From positions 14,307,338 to 14,371,337 of the forward strand of contig NC_092028.1 in the NCBI RefSeq assembly GCF_042242105.1: DNA of 64,000 nucleotides. Reading direction: 5' to 3'. Shown one piece after another: positions 20,455 to 64,000 of this stretch. Both the position numbers and the translations under genes were made by a program. Source of the DNA: Pempheris klunzingeri. Taxonomy: Eukaryota > Chordata > Actinopteri > Acropomatiformes > Pempheridae. The notes under the pieces are model-generated. The model was not told the origin of the DNA, ran no database searches, and was given only the letters and a program-made list of their open reading frames with translations. Within the stretch, counting starts at the first letter, position 1, and the number at the start of each line of letters is the position of its first letter.

Positions 20455-22684
20455 ATATTTCTGTGGAGAAATGCTTTTCACTGTGAAATGGTTACATGTA
20501 ATTTACTAAAAATACGCAACTTCCATAAACCTACAGATAAAAAGTTAACTCACACCTGGAGGCTGCCATGTATGAGCAATTGTTGTTTTTTTTTCATGCT
20601 AACATATCTTCCTGCACACACATTTCTGCCTTCGTTTGGCTATAGTTTTTGTTTTCATGCTTGATACACAGGGCTTTAAATACTCATGACTGCTCAGTAT
20701 GAGGAAAGCTGCCTCCTGAGTACAGTATTCAGTGACATGTTCCATTGGTCCACTCTGTAGACTTGGACTAATGCCTGTGACAAAATGCCACAACTCAACT
20801 GTACTGTAAAAAATTGGGCTTTATACTGGCTCAAAAAATAAATAACTAGTCAAAATGATATATCTGAAGCGGTTATTTTACCTTTCCTCAAAGTAATTCA
20901 CCCTCTATTGCATGAATTATTACTGAAACATGATAAAAAAAAATGTTCATTGTATACTAATCCAATAATTTTCATTTCTGTAGTGAATTTAGGCTATCAT
21001 AATAATATTATTTCACATTATTTCTGATGTAAATGTGACTAGATCAACAAATTCAGAATGATGCACTGTAATCTTTTCATTATGGGCCCTGTATTAAATA
21101 AACTATTGGCACCCTCTTCCTTTTCTTTGCTGGTGCGATCTCCTTGAACATTCGCTTGATCTCAAAAGTAGACACCAGACAGTACACGGCTCAGAGCAAC
21201 ATCAAGTTATCTTTTTCATTTCCCTTGCTTGTGCACCACCCAGTGTTGAACAGCAGACAAGACAGCTGACTGAGGCTGGAGGTGGATCAGTGTGCAAACA
21301 ACTTTAGATTTTTTTGCTTGAAAAGTTCAAACTTAAACCGATTACGCTGAGGTTTGATTGGCGCTGAATAAAAACACTATTCTTTGGCAACACATGTATC
21401 CATTAGGCTCAAGGCAGTGCAGCGCAGGTGGGAATTTCCCCTCCCAAAAAGACACAGATATTCTGTATAATTCACTGAAACATCCACTATAATGCCAACT
21501 TGCCAGATTAGTTTATTGTGTTGCCACAGTATGTTGAACCGTGCTGTAACCACGGAAGCAGCGTTTGTGAATTTCTTTCACTGTGCTGTAAACCTGCATA
21601 ATTTAGATTTTTCATATCAATTTTGAATCACTTAACTTGATGTAATGTCAAAATGGTTGCATATGATGCCTGATGTCTTTTTAGACTCACTAACATGATT
21701 GATTTGTTTTGTTTTATTTTTTTGCCACTTGCACATTTAATTGAGATGAGATGAATCTGAGCTGTTTTCAATTACTCAGCGTTGTCAGGAGGCCATTAAC
21801 CCACAGTAAAGTTTACCCAGTAACAAACAGCTCACAGACAGATCAGCAACTAGCTAGGTGAAGAAAATAAAAGCATTTAAAGGGTTAAAGAAACAAATAT
21901 TTTATGTAAAGAGTTGTAATGTTATATCGATTACTGGTGGTTACATTATATGGATCGATATATGATTCAGGAATAATATCTTAAAACAGAATTCACAGTA
22001 GTTACACGATTCTCCAGATATGGAGCACAGGCAATACAAAAAGCCGAAAGATTTCGCATGGGTATAGGAAAAGCAAATTGACATTGGAGATGACATCTGG
22101 CGAATTCTGCATCTCAGCTATTTCAGTTGGGTTCCACTGACAGAAGGAAAACGTGCTGCCAAATATATGTAAAATGCAGGATGCACATTAGACACTGGAT
22201 TCAGATTGGATTAATAATATTATGAACTAATGCCAGACAGGTCAAAAAAGGTTATGAATGGAGAAAAAGTAAAGCAGTTTGCCTCAGGATACACCTCCCT
22301 CCCTAGTCTTTCCCACTCCAGGTGCTCATACTGTAGCTCCTTAATGGGCTCCAGCCTCCAAAAGTTTGCCTCAGTTCCATAACTGAACACAGGATGGCAC
22401 TCTTCTATCTATTACTGGACTGACATGTTGTGAAATGTGTGAGTTTCCACACATCATTGGGAGGTTAGGAGCTAATGTTCTGGAGTGCCATTGGACACTA
22501 TAAGAAAATCAGATTGGTGAGACAACCATTCAAAAATAACAATTAAGGGGTGAATAATAATTATTTTTATAATAATAACTTGTCATTGACCGCAGAGGCT
22601 TTTCATTTTGCCTTTTTTCTTCCTTTCACATGATGCCAATCATTTTTGAAGCATTCAAGCATATATTTTTAGGACAATTACAGC

Positions 22685-22711
<27 letters not shown>
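20455..22711. other. intergenic, no gene seen
   Basis: AT-rich sequence with no conserved open frame. In human STX10 lies in this interval between NACC1 and IER2, but nothing resembling a syntaxin SNARE helix is seen here. The right end is a (TA)n run (about 22686-22710) abutting the next element. Confidence 0.5.
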
Positions 22712-22715
<4 letters not shown>

Positions 22716-22952
22716 TTGTTGCCCGTAAAGTTGGAATAAAATGTTTTTTTACCTCTTCTCATGAAATGATTGTGACAATGTGATTTATTCTTGATAAATA
22801 AAGTGTATATCTTCTCAACTTTAGTGATCAAATTCTTCCAAACATATCACAGTGAAACGTAAACCACAATTAACCTTTGCAAACTGTGTATTCGGGCTTT
22901 TACAAAATTGGGAGTATTGAACAATTATTCCAACTTTATGGACAACAGTGTA
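22712..22952. mobile_element. small TIR element (MITE-like)
   Basis: The left end TACATTGTTGCCCGTAAAG is the near-perfect reverse complement of the right end CTTTATGGACAACAGTGTA, and the inverted match continues into TTGGAATAA / TTATTCCAA (about 28 bp in total). The element is 241 bp, ends in TA at both sides, and sits within TA-repeat DNA. There is no coding capacity. The structure fits a miniature Tc1/mariner derivative. Confidence 0.7.
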
Positions 22953-24483
22953 TATATATATATATATATAAAAATACAAATATCAGCCTCACATCCTCTG
23001 CAACTGATGTTTTGCTAGAATGCAGCCCCACCAGAAACAATCACCTACATACCACAAATTCCTCTGAGAAATGCGGTGCAGCTCGGAAATAAAGGTCTCT
23101 CTCTTTCTGTTTCAGAGGATCACAATCTACTGGGATGACACACGTTCAAACTGAAGCTCGAGAGAAAAATGTAGTTTTAGGTCGCTGTAATGATAATGTA
23201 ATATTCTGTGTAACTAGTCCATAAATGAAGAACAAAACTACTATGTAATTTCGGATCACAATACAAGCTGGGAGAATGGATTCCATTGCCCATATATGGG
23301 CTCAGGAAAGTAGCGAGCCCTGACGCAATTCTCACTGCTGTTACTTTAAATGGCTTCAGGAAACAAGGGCTCCCACTCACGTCATGGGTTTTCCTCTGTA
23401 TGTGCCACAGGACCAGGATGTGCTTAATATGGGCATCTGTCTGTTAACCTCCACCCCCCTTTTCTTTTTTCTCTTCAAAAGGAAGCAGCACAGTGGGGGA
23501 TGGGTGAGACTGGAGGAGAGCTCAGAGACTGTTGTAGCCAGGCTTCTTTGACCTTTCCAGATAACAGATAATAGTGGGGGCATGGTATTCATGCGTGCTG
23601 TGGGAAAGACTAAACACAGACAGCTTAGACTTTCCCTGCTCCAGGTTTTGGTTACCAAACCAGGACATTATGGACGATTTATAATTTGTTCATGATTTCG
23701 AAACATGTCCTTAAACATTTAGAAGATCCCTAAATGTATTTTCACCACTTGGATGAACTGAATGACTTAAGTCTTTAGTTCGGCTGTCATTAATTGCTGA
23801 GCAGAGAGAGAGTTCAATGCTCTTACAATCAAGTTTAGTGTTTTATGGTAATCTAACAACACACAGGGTTGATTTGCACATTGGCAAAATAAATTGCTTG
23901 CATGTGACAGGGCTGATTCAGTCAGACCCCATTTAAAGCTGAACCAAGAGTTTTAATGTAAAAGCACACGCAGCAGCCTGAGCCCAAATTCATTATTGAG
24001 TTTTGGTTAGGCATTGATGTAACACCATTTAAGCGGACCGGATGTAATAAATCAGAACGGACAAAATCAAACTCTGTGCCACTGAGAGGTTGCAGTTATT
24101 GATAGGTTTGCCACCACCAAGTGCAAATTTAGCTTTAGCTATTAAAGCAACAGCCAACACACATTATTTATCAAAACCAGCATCAGATCAAGTGGATCTG
24201 TAGCCCGTGTCCGATGTAAAAATGTCAGGGCAGGTGCTTCTTTGACCTAGCTTTGGAAAGCTACTGTAAGATGGGGAGAACTGCTAGTCCTGAATCAAAA
24301 GCTGTCTGCATGAGGTAATCTGTTTATGAAACATGTGTAGCAAATACCTAAAAGCTATAGAAATAAGTTTCGCAAGCCGGTTGACGTTATTTTCTAGAAG
24401 AAATGAGCTGATACAATACAGTCAGAATAATAAACTGTACACTACCTTAATGCACGATTTAAAGAAATGTAATAATAAGTTAA
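22953..24483. other. intergenic, no gene seen
   Basis: A short (TA)n run at about 22952-22970 flanks the preceding element. The remainder has no recognisable coding or repeat family. Confidence 0.45.
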
Positions 24484-24606
24484 GATGAGAGAGACTTTAT
24501 TTATCCCACACTGGGAAAATTCACTAAGGTGCAGAAAGAATGTGTCAGTAACAGAAGGAGTGCAAAAAGAAGGGAAAAATAAATACAAATATAAAGATAT
24601 GAGAAA

Positions 24607-24647
<41 letters not shown>

Positions 24648-24660
24648 GCACATGTGTGCA
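24484..24660. repeat. LINE-tail-like fragment plus (TG)n
   Basis: 'gagactttatttatcccac' followed by 'actgggaaaattcac' resembles the end of common fish non-LTR elements. It is followed by a (TG)n tract at 24614-24646. No reverse transcriptase sequence is present. Confidence 0.4.
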
Positions 24661-24849
24661 TAATGTGCTTAATCCAGGTGCCTGTGGGTCATTTCTGTGT
24701 GTTCTGGTTTCTTATCCTCTCAGCACAGTTATCAACCTTTCTTCTGGTCTTAGTTTGTGTTTGAACAGTTAAATAGTCTTGATGGAAACGGACTGAAATA
24801 GCCACAGTAGCCTGGGCCAGCTGTTGCAGGACTGTTTGAGGCCGAGGCC

Positions 24850-25026
24850 GGTGGGCGGGGCTCTGTCGTATGACGCTGGTGCGTGACGTCAACGAGGTGA
24901 TAAGTACTTGCCCTGCACGCAGCCTGTATTGTGTCTGTGCGTGAAGCCAGGGGGGGAAAGACTCCGTTTTCACAAACCTTAACCTGTTATTGTTTCTCCT
25001 GGACTAGTTTCAAAACACCCTGTGAC
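24850..25026 (+). promoter_or_regulatory. ier2: ier2 promoter region with CRE and GC box
   Basis: A full palindromic cAMP response element TGACGTCA lies at 24884-24891, 136 bp before the ATG. A half-site TGACGC is just upstream and a GC box GTGGGCGGGGC lies at about 24851-24861. No TATA box or canonical CC(A/T)6GG serum response element was seen in the near upstream sequence. The CRE fits an immediate-early gene induced through CREB/ATF; the start site is not determined. Confidence 0.6.
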
Positions 25027-25593
25027 ATGGAGGTCAGCACTGAGGCCAAGAGGATCATGGTCGTGGCTTTGGGGAAGCTGTACGGCTCCCGCACCCAGCG
25101 AGGGGGTCTCCGTCTGCACCGGAGCCTCCTGCTGACTCTGGTGATGAAATCCGCCCGGGACATCTACCATGCGGCCCAGACCACGGGAGAATGTGTTCCA
25201 CCGGGGTGCGAGCAGCAGCAGCAGCAGCAGCACCCCGAGGCTCAGACAACCACGGAGCCACATCTGGAGCCCCAGGGTCCCGCTTCGCTCGCCACAGGGA
25301 AACCTCGGACTCGAGAGGAGGTGGTGGGTTCCCCCGCAGCGCTGCGCCTCGACGCACACAAGCGCGCAGAAAACAAGGAGAATCTGTGTCCGCCTGTCCC
25401 GGCGCAGCACTCGAGGAAAAGACGGGGCAAAGTGGCCGTGGATCCGGACTTTCTGCCCTGCAAGAAAGCAAAACTTGAGCAGGCGAGCTGCCTTCAGAAA
25501 CACATTGTAAACCCCGTGCTGATGGACTACGTGAACTGCAGCAGTGGACTGGGAGCCTCCATGCCCCTGCACAGAGCCATCGCAGCGTGTTGA
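25027..25593 (+). CDS. ier2: IER2, immediate early response 2
   Basis: IER2 is a growth-factor-inducible nuclear protein of the IER2/IER5/IER5L family. The single exon encodes 188 residues. The start is the ATG in GACATGG, chosen because the conserved family N-terminus begins there: MEVSTEAKRIMVVALGKLYG, then RTQRGGLRLHRSLLLTLVMK and SARDIYHAA (residues 1 to about 50). The middle is low-complexity, with a CAG6 polyglutamine run (25213-25230). A basic cluster SRKRRGK and CKKAKL form a likely bipartite nuclear signal, as in human IER2. The open frame extends 96 nt upstream of this ATG without family similarity. Lack of introns is normal for the family. IER5 is the alternative, but that protein is longer and the neighbours match IER2. 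Confidence 0.92.
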   Translation: MEVSTEAKRIMVVALGKLYGSRTQRGGLRLHRSLLLTLVMKSARDIYHAAQTTGECVPPGCEQQQQQQHPEAQTTTEPHLEPQGPASLATGKPRTREEVVGSPAALRLDAHKRAENKENLCPPVPAQHSRKRRGKVAVDPDFLPCKKAKLEQASCLQKHIVNPVLMDYVNCSSGLGASMPLHRAIAAC

Positions 25594-26040
25594 AACCCCA
25601 CGCAGATTAAAGGCTATAAACTTTACGACACGGCTCGTGGGAGCCTGAGCGCGCGCACAGTGGGCCTGTTCCTGGGACGCTTGGATGAACACCAGGGATG
25701 GTGCCTCCCTACAGTCCCAAACATGACTCTGAGCAAGCCGGGGCATGTTACAAGCCCACGTCCGTGCGTGGTAGTGCCGGTGACTTTTGGCCCAGTTACT
25801 GGCCTCGGCTCGTTGGACTGACTTCAGGCGGCCAAAGGCGGAAATAAAGGAGCTGAGAGTGTGGAGGGGGCTGTGAGCTGAACAGCTTAGGGAGCGGGCT
25901 GTTCCATCTCCTGACTGTGCTGAAGCTTGTGCGCTTATGTCCACGATGCTGACTGATTATGGGAGATGTATTGATGGATTCAAGTGTAAAACATTCAATG
26001 ACTACAACTACCTCAGTATTTATTAAACACATTTGTACTT
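25594..26040 (+). other. ier2: presumed ier2 3' UTR
   Basis: AATAAA occurs near 25843, and TATTTATT followed by ATTAAA (26022-26027) lies near the end. The AUUUA-containing TATTTATT fits a short-lived immediate-early transcript. End inferred. Confidence 0.45.
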
Positions 26041-28000
26041 GAATTTGGCGTGATGTGTTTTATCAGAGCAGATGTGAGCACTGAAGTAGTAGATGGCTTA
26101 GATATGTGGTATCTCAGTCACTGGGAGGAAAATAGTTGTGTTAGTGGGGAAATTTGCTTTTGGTGTGAATGTGCTGTGTGGGTGTGTGTGTGTGTCAGGA
26201 AACTGGTTTTTGGGTGTGAAGAAGTTTGCTTCCTTCCCCCCACAGTTTCACACCCTCCCAAGGCTGATTTGCAGGACAAAAGAAGGGACAATTCAGGAGA
26301 TTGGGCTCCCAAGAGTGAGGGGGAGGCTGGAAAGCCATTGACTGGTCTCACACAAAACAATCGGGGTCCCCTGGTGCTCAAAGTGGTGTTTCACTGAGGC
26401 CTGAATACTGTGGTAATGGACACTAGTTCAGGATGGAGAGGTTTGGGTGGAATATTCAGCCATTTGTGGAATTGAAAATTGTACTATAAACAAACTGAGC
26501 AAGGTTACAGTCATCCTGCACTGAATCACCAGTGACTGAATTGGGTGTCTTCAAAACTCTATCCAAAATAATAATAATAATAATAGCAGTTATAGTGTCA
26601 TTTGTATAGCGAATAAGATAGAAGCTTTTATTTATAGACATAGTAAAAGAGGCTGTAAGTTTTGGAATGCAGATGGTGGGGGGGGTAATGAGGGTTCACC
26701 AGAGTTGAGGGGGGAGGGGGAGTGATTTAACCCTGGAAAACAGAGGGAGGAATGTGAGGGGAAGTGCCAGTGTGAGCCCCATGAGGCCCCTACTGTGCTG
26801 CTTATCCTTCCGGCTGAAACCAGAGCACCCTGTCTGTGTACACAGAGCTGGGAGGGAGGGAGGGAGGGAGGGGGGGGGGTCGGAACTGTCTGGACATGCC
26901 TGTAAAAACACACACACACATCAGCCTTCTCACATATGTGTGTACTGCCAACTCAAATGCTTTCCTTGCCCCTTTTCTCCTCCCTGCTGTCTTCTCTCTC
27001 ACACAAGCTCATTGTGAATGAATGTGCTGACGCATCCACGTCCTCTGCACGACTAAACATAAGATACATTTTCTTGTGGATGTTTTTTTTTTTTTTAAAT
27101 CCTGCTAAAATTCAAGTTTAACGGAAACAGCAACAGGAGACTGGCAATGTGTTATCAGCTGACCACACTCAGAGCAACTGGTGTGCTTTAGCCAATTAGT
27201 TTTAACCTAAAACTGCACTAATGAGAGTGTAGCAATCAACCCACAGACACCTCACCTCTCTCAGTAACCCTGTTTTCAGGCCAAAAGCTCAGAAAAAACC
27301 CACCGTACACCACCTGTCCTGCACCAAATGGCACACAGACGTAGTTAAACAATGAGCTGGTGAACATAGTGAAGTATTTATCAGCTGAACAGACACATAT
27401 GCCTGTCAGGAGCTGGTGAATCAGAGGTAAAGGAGAGTGAATATTGGACTTACATTTGTCAGGTGGACAGAAATGATTCCAAATGAAAGATAATGATGCT
27501 GTGCATCTGCTGGTGGAACCAGTCAACTGATGATATGTCAAAGGGGTGTTTACTGCTCAAGTGGCCAAATCAATGCAACTTTTAAGTATTTCAACTCCAG
27601 TAGCACTATGGAGAAATCTGCTTTTGTGTGATCTAACATTTCCCGCCTATAGTTTGATGCTAATCCTCTGACTGACAGGTGGGCAAGAAATGCAGCAATG
27701 CACAAGCACAAGACAGGAAAGACGAAGACCACACGTTAGGAACATGGATGTGAATAACGCACGTTTGAAAATGATTTCAAAAATTGGCGTCGCAAACGTT
27801 TTATCAGGAAGAAAATGCATTCATCACATTCGTTAGATCTCAAGGATTCACACTGAATGTAAACATAAAACTTTTGTTAGTTTACAAGAAATCTCTACAG
27901 GGAACCTTTAAAGCCGAAATCATGAGCCACAAACGCGCATCCTCACAGTTAAGAAGACGAAAGCAATAATGTGGACAAGAAAGGAGGCAAAACGGTGTGC
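26041..28000. other. intergenic between ier2 and cacna1a, tail to tail
   Basis: No gene is recognised. The stretch contains an (ATA)n run near 26567-26584, a G-rich run at 26850-26879 with at least four G-tracts, and a poly-T at about 27084-27097. Confidence 0.5.
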
Positions 28001-28984
28001 ATTCTCTCTGGATTTTATTCTTTAGGAAGAGTTCTGTTTGGAATTACAAAATGCACTGGTAGAAACAGCGGTGAGACAGGTTGAGAGTGAGACAGAGTGT
28101 GAGAGAGACAGAGTTAGAGAGAGAGAAAAAAGAGGAAGTGAGTGAGAGATCGAAGGTTCCACAGCCAGTTAGAAAGAGTACACCATCAGATTTGGCTAGC
28201 TCCTGCACGCCCTGACCCCCACAGAAAGTAGAAGGGAGAATACACCGTCTTCTGAACTGTACTTTCTTTTCTTTGTATATATATTTTTTTTCTATTAAAA
28301 ACAGTTCTTTTTTGTGGTGTCCTGAACATGGTTGTGTTGTGCCTCAACCCCATGTAACAGAAGAAAACAAATGAGACTGACTCTCACCAAAGTCTCTTTT
28401 GTGTTTTTATTCTTTAGACATTTTTTTTTTTGGAATTTTTAAACTTTTTTGTTCTCAAAAATAGAAGGAAAAAAAGAAACGTTGCTTTTTAAAAACATCT
28501 ATCTATTTATATATCTTTTTTTTTTTTATTCCTCTGTAGTCATTAATCTGCTTTTTCTTTTATGTCCTGAAGATGACTGTTAACCCACGGTGTGGCATGC
28601 ACATAGCACATGCATTTCTGGAACTAGATATTTTTTCCTTTTTTTTAATCTTTTATACTTTAAAAAACTTTTTTTCTCAGTAGCGGCTTTACATTGCTTT
28701 TTGAAGACTTTGTGTGGTTAATCAGCGTGTTAGTGGATTTCACTGCAGCATAGACACAAAGATGGATGGTGAATGTTTGGGGCTTTGCATGTTTCATTCA
28801 TGGGGTTAACTGACATACACACACACACACACACACTCACACTCACGCACACACAGAGTCGCAGATTGTTACAATGATTTGACTAAAACATCTTAAGATT
28901 TCAAAAGGATTTCTGGAGACAAAGAATTGAAAGCAAAGCGAGCACAAAAAAAAACACCAAAACTGATCAGAAGTACATTCGCCC

Positions 28985-29036
<52 letters not shown>

Positions 29037-31573
29037 ATGCACACACCACAACCAGGAGCTACATACCTAGTGTGCTTTCTGATTTTAAGTGTAGTGATGT
29101 GAAAAAATACTTGTCTGTGACATTCCACTGAGGTTGGAAAGACACTAATAGGCAGTTTTTTTTCTTTTCTATTTTTTCGGTGCATTCTCTGGTCAACATG
29201 TGATAGGCCTCCAGGTAAAACGTAGGTCAAAGAAATGCAGACATAAAATAATAATAATAATAATAATGTTGGGTCTGACAATGGTGTGCGTTAGTGTCAA
29301 GTGTTAGTTTGAGGCACACAGAAAGAAATTAAAGATATATAGGAGTGATATACACACAACACAGATGTTTTCCAGGACCGTGACAAGGCCCAGGCATCTT
29401 TTCTCCAACCCATCTGAACTGTGCGACTGTTCAATTCAGTCGCCTGTGTTTATATGTGATGAACACAGACGAGGTGGTGTTCAAGTGAGAGAATGAGCTA
29501 AACTGTACTCTTGGTGCGCTGATACTGTGTGACAACTCTGAATCAGAGGTGACGGGAGAAGTACAAAAGCTAGAGGGACACTGCTTGTCATACAGCGCCA
29601 CCGGAAGGTCACAATCGGTGGTGGAACTCTGCTTCAGCATCTGCAGGAGATTGGACTTGTCCGTTTAAATGCAGAAACCTGCAGGGAACTGCTGTGTTTG
29701 ACGATTTCAAATTTCTCAATCGCCCACTGTTTAAATTCTATATGGTCTCTGAAAAAGAGTGACAAGAAAGGCAGACCCATTTGGGAAAATTTCTGACGCC
29801 TGTCCTCCTGCAGACTCATTCTCCCACAATGCAACTGTGGGTTAGAGCTCCACCTCAGGGTTGGAAAAATGATTAGCTGAGCTCAAAACGAAACAAACAT
29901 ACAGAACAGAATATAAGACCAAATATGGAGCATCTGTCTCATTATCAAGATCATCACGATCATTATAAGGTGTTATATCATCTGTTTATCCATTATTCAA
30001 TAACAAAGAAAACAAAGATGAAGAGTTTCTCTCCTTTCACCACCTTTCTATTAGTCTCTTTCTCTCTGGTGTTTCTGTTTTAACCCCAAACCCTGGAAGA
30101 CTTTGAGATGTTACTGATTTGTCGGACGTACTGACCAATATGGACATCCCGTCTTTCCACGCTTTACCCTGCTGTCCAGTATGTCACTTTAGGATTATCG
30201 CCTTAGTTACAAAAAGTTACTTCCACTAAAAAATATGTGCAATTCCAGCTGTATCTGTGGCAGGCATCTGGCGCGGAACATACAGACAAGCAAGCAAATA
30301 GTAATCATTTTGTTCCTTCTAGATACAGATACAATAACTACTCAGTTTCCCAATAGCCTTCTGTCACTTGATTTTAGCATAAATAAAGATAGAGAGGAAT
30401 GTCATAGTACATAGTAGAGAGAAACAGAAAGGCATTTTTACTAAAAAGAGAGAAACCCTAAAGACCACAACAGAAATGACCAAGTAAAATTTCCCCCCGC
30501 ATACAGTAGATTCTCATTGTTGCTATTATTATTTTTTGTATCATTCATGCAGGATTCCACAGGGTGTACAACTCCGCAAGTCTAAAAAACGAAGCTGTGT
30601 GGGGTGCAACAGAAGATTCAAGCTTCAATGTTTTGAAGAAGTAGAAGAGAAGGAGGAAGGAGAAGCAGGAATAGAAGAAGAAATACTGCAGAAAACAGTT
30701 ATTGGTTTGTTTGTTTTTTTGTTTCTGAAACCCATCTCCACTTTTTTGTTTTTCTTCCCTCATAGGTCATAGGTTGAGGTTGGTTAAATTGTTTGTTTCT
30801 AGGATGAGGGTGTTCTCTGAGGACAGGGGTAAACATCTCGAACACACCCGCCCTGCCCTCTAGATTTTGACCGAGGGACTTATCAGCCCCATGCAACGCT
30901 CCCCAACTCTCCCACCCACGTAGCCTTCGCACCTCATATAGGTGGAGGGCTCATTGTCAGTTTTGTTCTTATTTAAAAACACAGATGATAAAACTCATCA
31001 ATATTCAACTGGTGGCTGGGAGGGTTGGATTTGATTCTTTTTGCAGCTAACTTAACTGAAGTTAGCTTTGAGAAGCAAAAAAACAGTGGTCGCTTTTCTT
31101 TTGTCTCTGACTGAAAGTCTTTTGTCGAGTCGCAACTCTTGACATCTTGTAAGTGGCTGTAGCTCATTGCCAGAGGCATAATTTAAGACACACAAAGATT
31201 AGTGTCCATCACCCCTCCTGCTTGCAACCTACAGTTTGAGGTTGGTCTTATTTGGCATCAAGAAATGAATGCAACAACAATGCAAGCAGAACATGGAGGT
31301 GGTTTGTTACCTCCTCTTATACCACTTGTTTCTCCAGATCCTGCCACAGCATTCTTGTTTCATCCCTTCATCCTGATACCTGTCCCTTCATCTAGCCCAC
31401 TGTCCCTGGGACATGCCAAGCAGTGGAGGAGAGGAAAAAGTTGAGCAGACGAGAAAGGAAAAATAATGGTTTCCCTTGGCAGTCAGTGCTCTGGCTCAGA
31501 GCTTGTTATCTTGATCCTTCGGTCCATCTATCAAATCTTTTTCCTCCTTATGCCCCTCCCCCATCCCCAGAGG
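28000..31573 (-). other. cacna1a: presumed cacna1a 3' UTR
   Basis: The 3.5 kb after the stop codon (read on the minus strand) has no coding signal. Minus-strand AATAAA hexamers lie at 28406-28411 and 28014-28019; the second would put the transcript end near 27990. Long UG/CA tracts (28817-28837, 28990-29031) and an AAT repeat (about 29249-29269) lie inside. The 3' end is inferred from these signals only. Confidence 0.45.

Positions 31574-64000
<32,427 letters not shown>

Noticed and set aside
24979..25944. 321-codon open frame antisense to ier2
   Set aside because: It lies opposite the GC-rich ier2 exon, has no family similarity and uses codons dictated by the sense gene. It is a shadow frame.

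Overview
The window is vertebrate nuclear DNA, almost certainly from a percomorph-type teleost fish. The evidence is: intron-bearing genes closest to fish and human NACC1, IER2 and CACNA1A; very abundant CA/TG microsatellites; short Tc1/mariner derivatives with terminal inverted repeats; and a dispersed repeat built on TGACCTTGACCTTTGACC that I recognise from spiny-rayed fish genomes. The gene order NACC1(+) - IER2(+) - CACNA1A(-) matches human 19p13. STX10, which lies between NACC1 and IER2 in human, is not seen here. Fish carry duplicate copies of several of these genes; I cannot tell which copy this is.

Layout. 1-6,150: no identifiable coding gene. It holds a nuclear-receptor-motif repeat (about 1,480-2,040), a possible minus-strand promoter and first exon with a perfect AGGTCATGACCT palindrome (about 3,748-3,960), and a LINE-tail-like fragment. 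6,170-7,560: a CpG-rich block with candidate noncoding first exons of nacc1. 10,390-15,473: seven nacc1 coding exons (BTB and BEN domains, 566 codons), then a long presumed 3' UTR to about 19,600. 19,741-20,454: a Tc1-type nonautonomous element. 22,712-22,952: a small element with terminal inverted repeats. 24,850-26,040: the intronless immediate-early gene ier2 with a full CRE just upstream. 28,000-59,647: the 3' half of cacna1a on the minus strand, from the domain III voltage sensor to the DDWC C-terminus. I placed 24 coding exons by splice sites and reading phase. 59,648-64,000: intron; the 5' half of the gene is outside the window.

The clearest biology is the splicing architecture of cacna1a. 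The sequence shows a mutually exclusive pair of 97-nt EF-hand exons, a 36-nt cassette exon, and a last exon with two acceptors 5 nt apart: one opens the 268-residue C-terminal tail and the other lands directly on a TAG stop. Several acceptors use (UG)n instead of a normal pyrimidine tract. The tail has a His9 tract but no polyglutamine at the position that expands in human SCA6. No wholly new system was found; the findings concern regulation, splicing and mobile elements.
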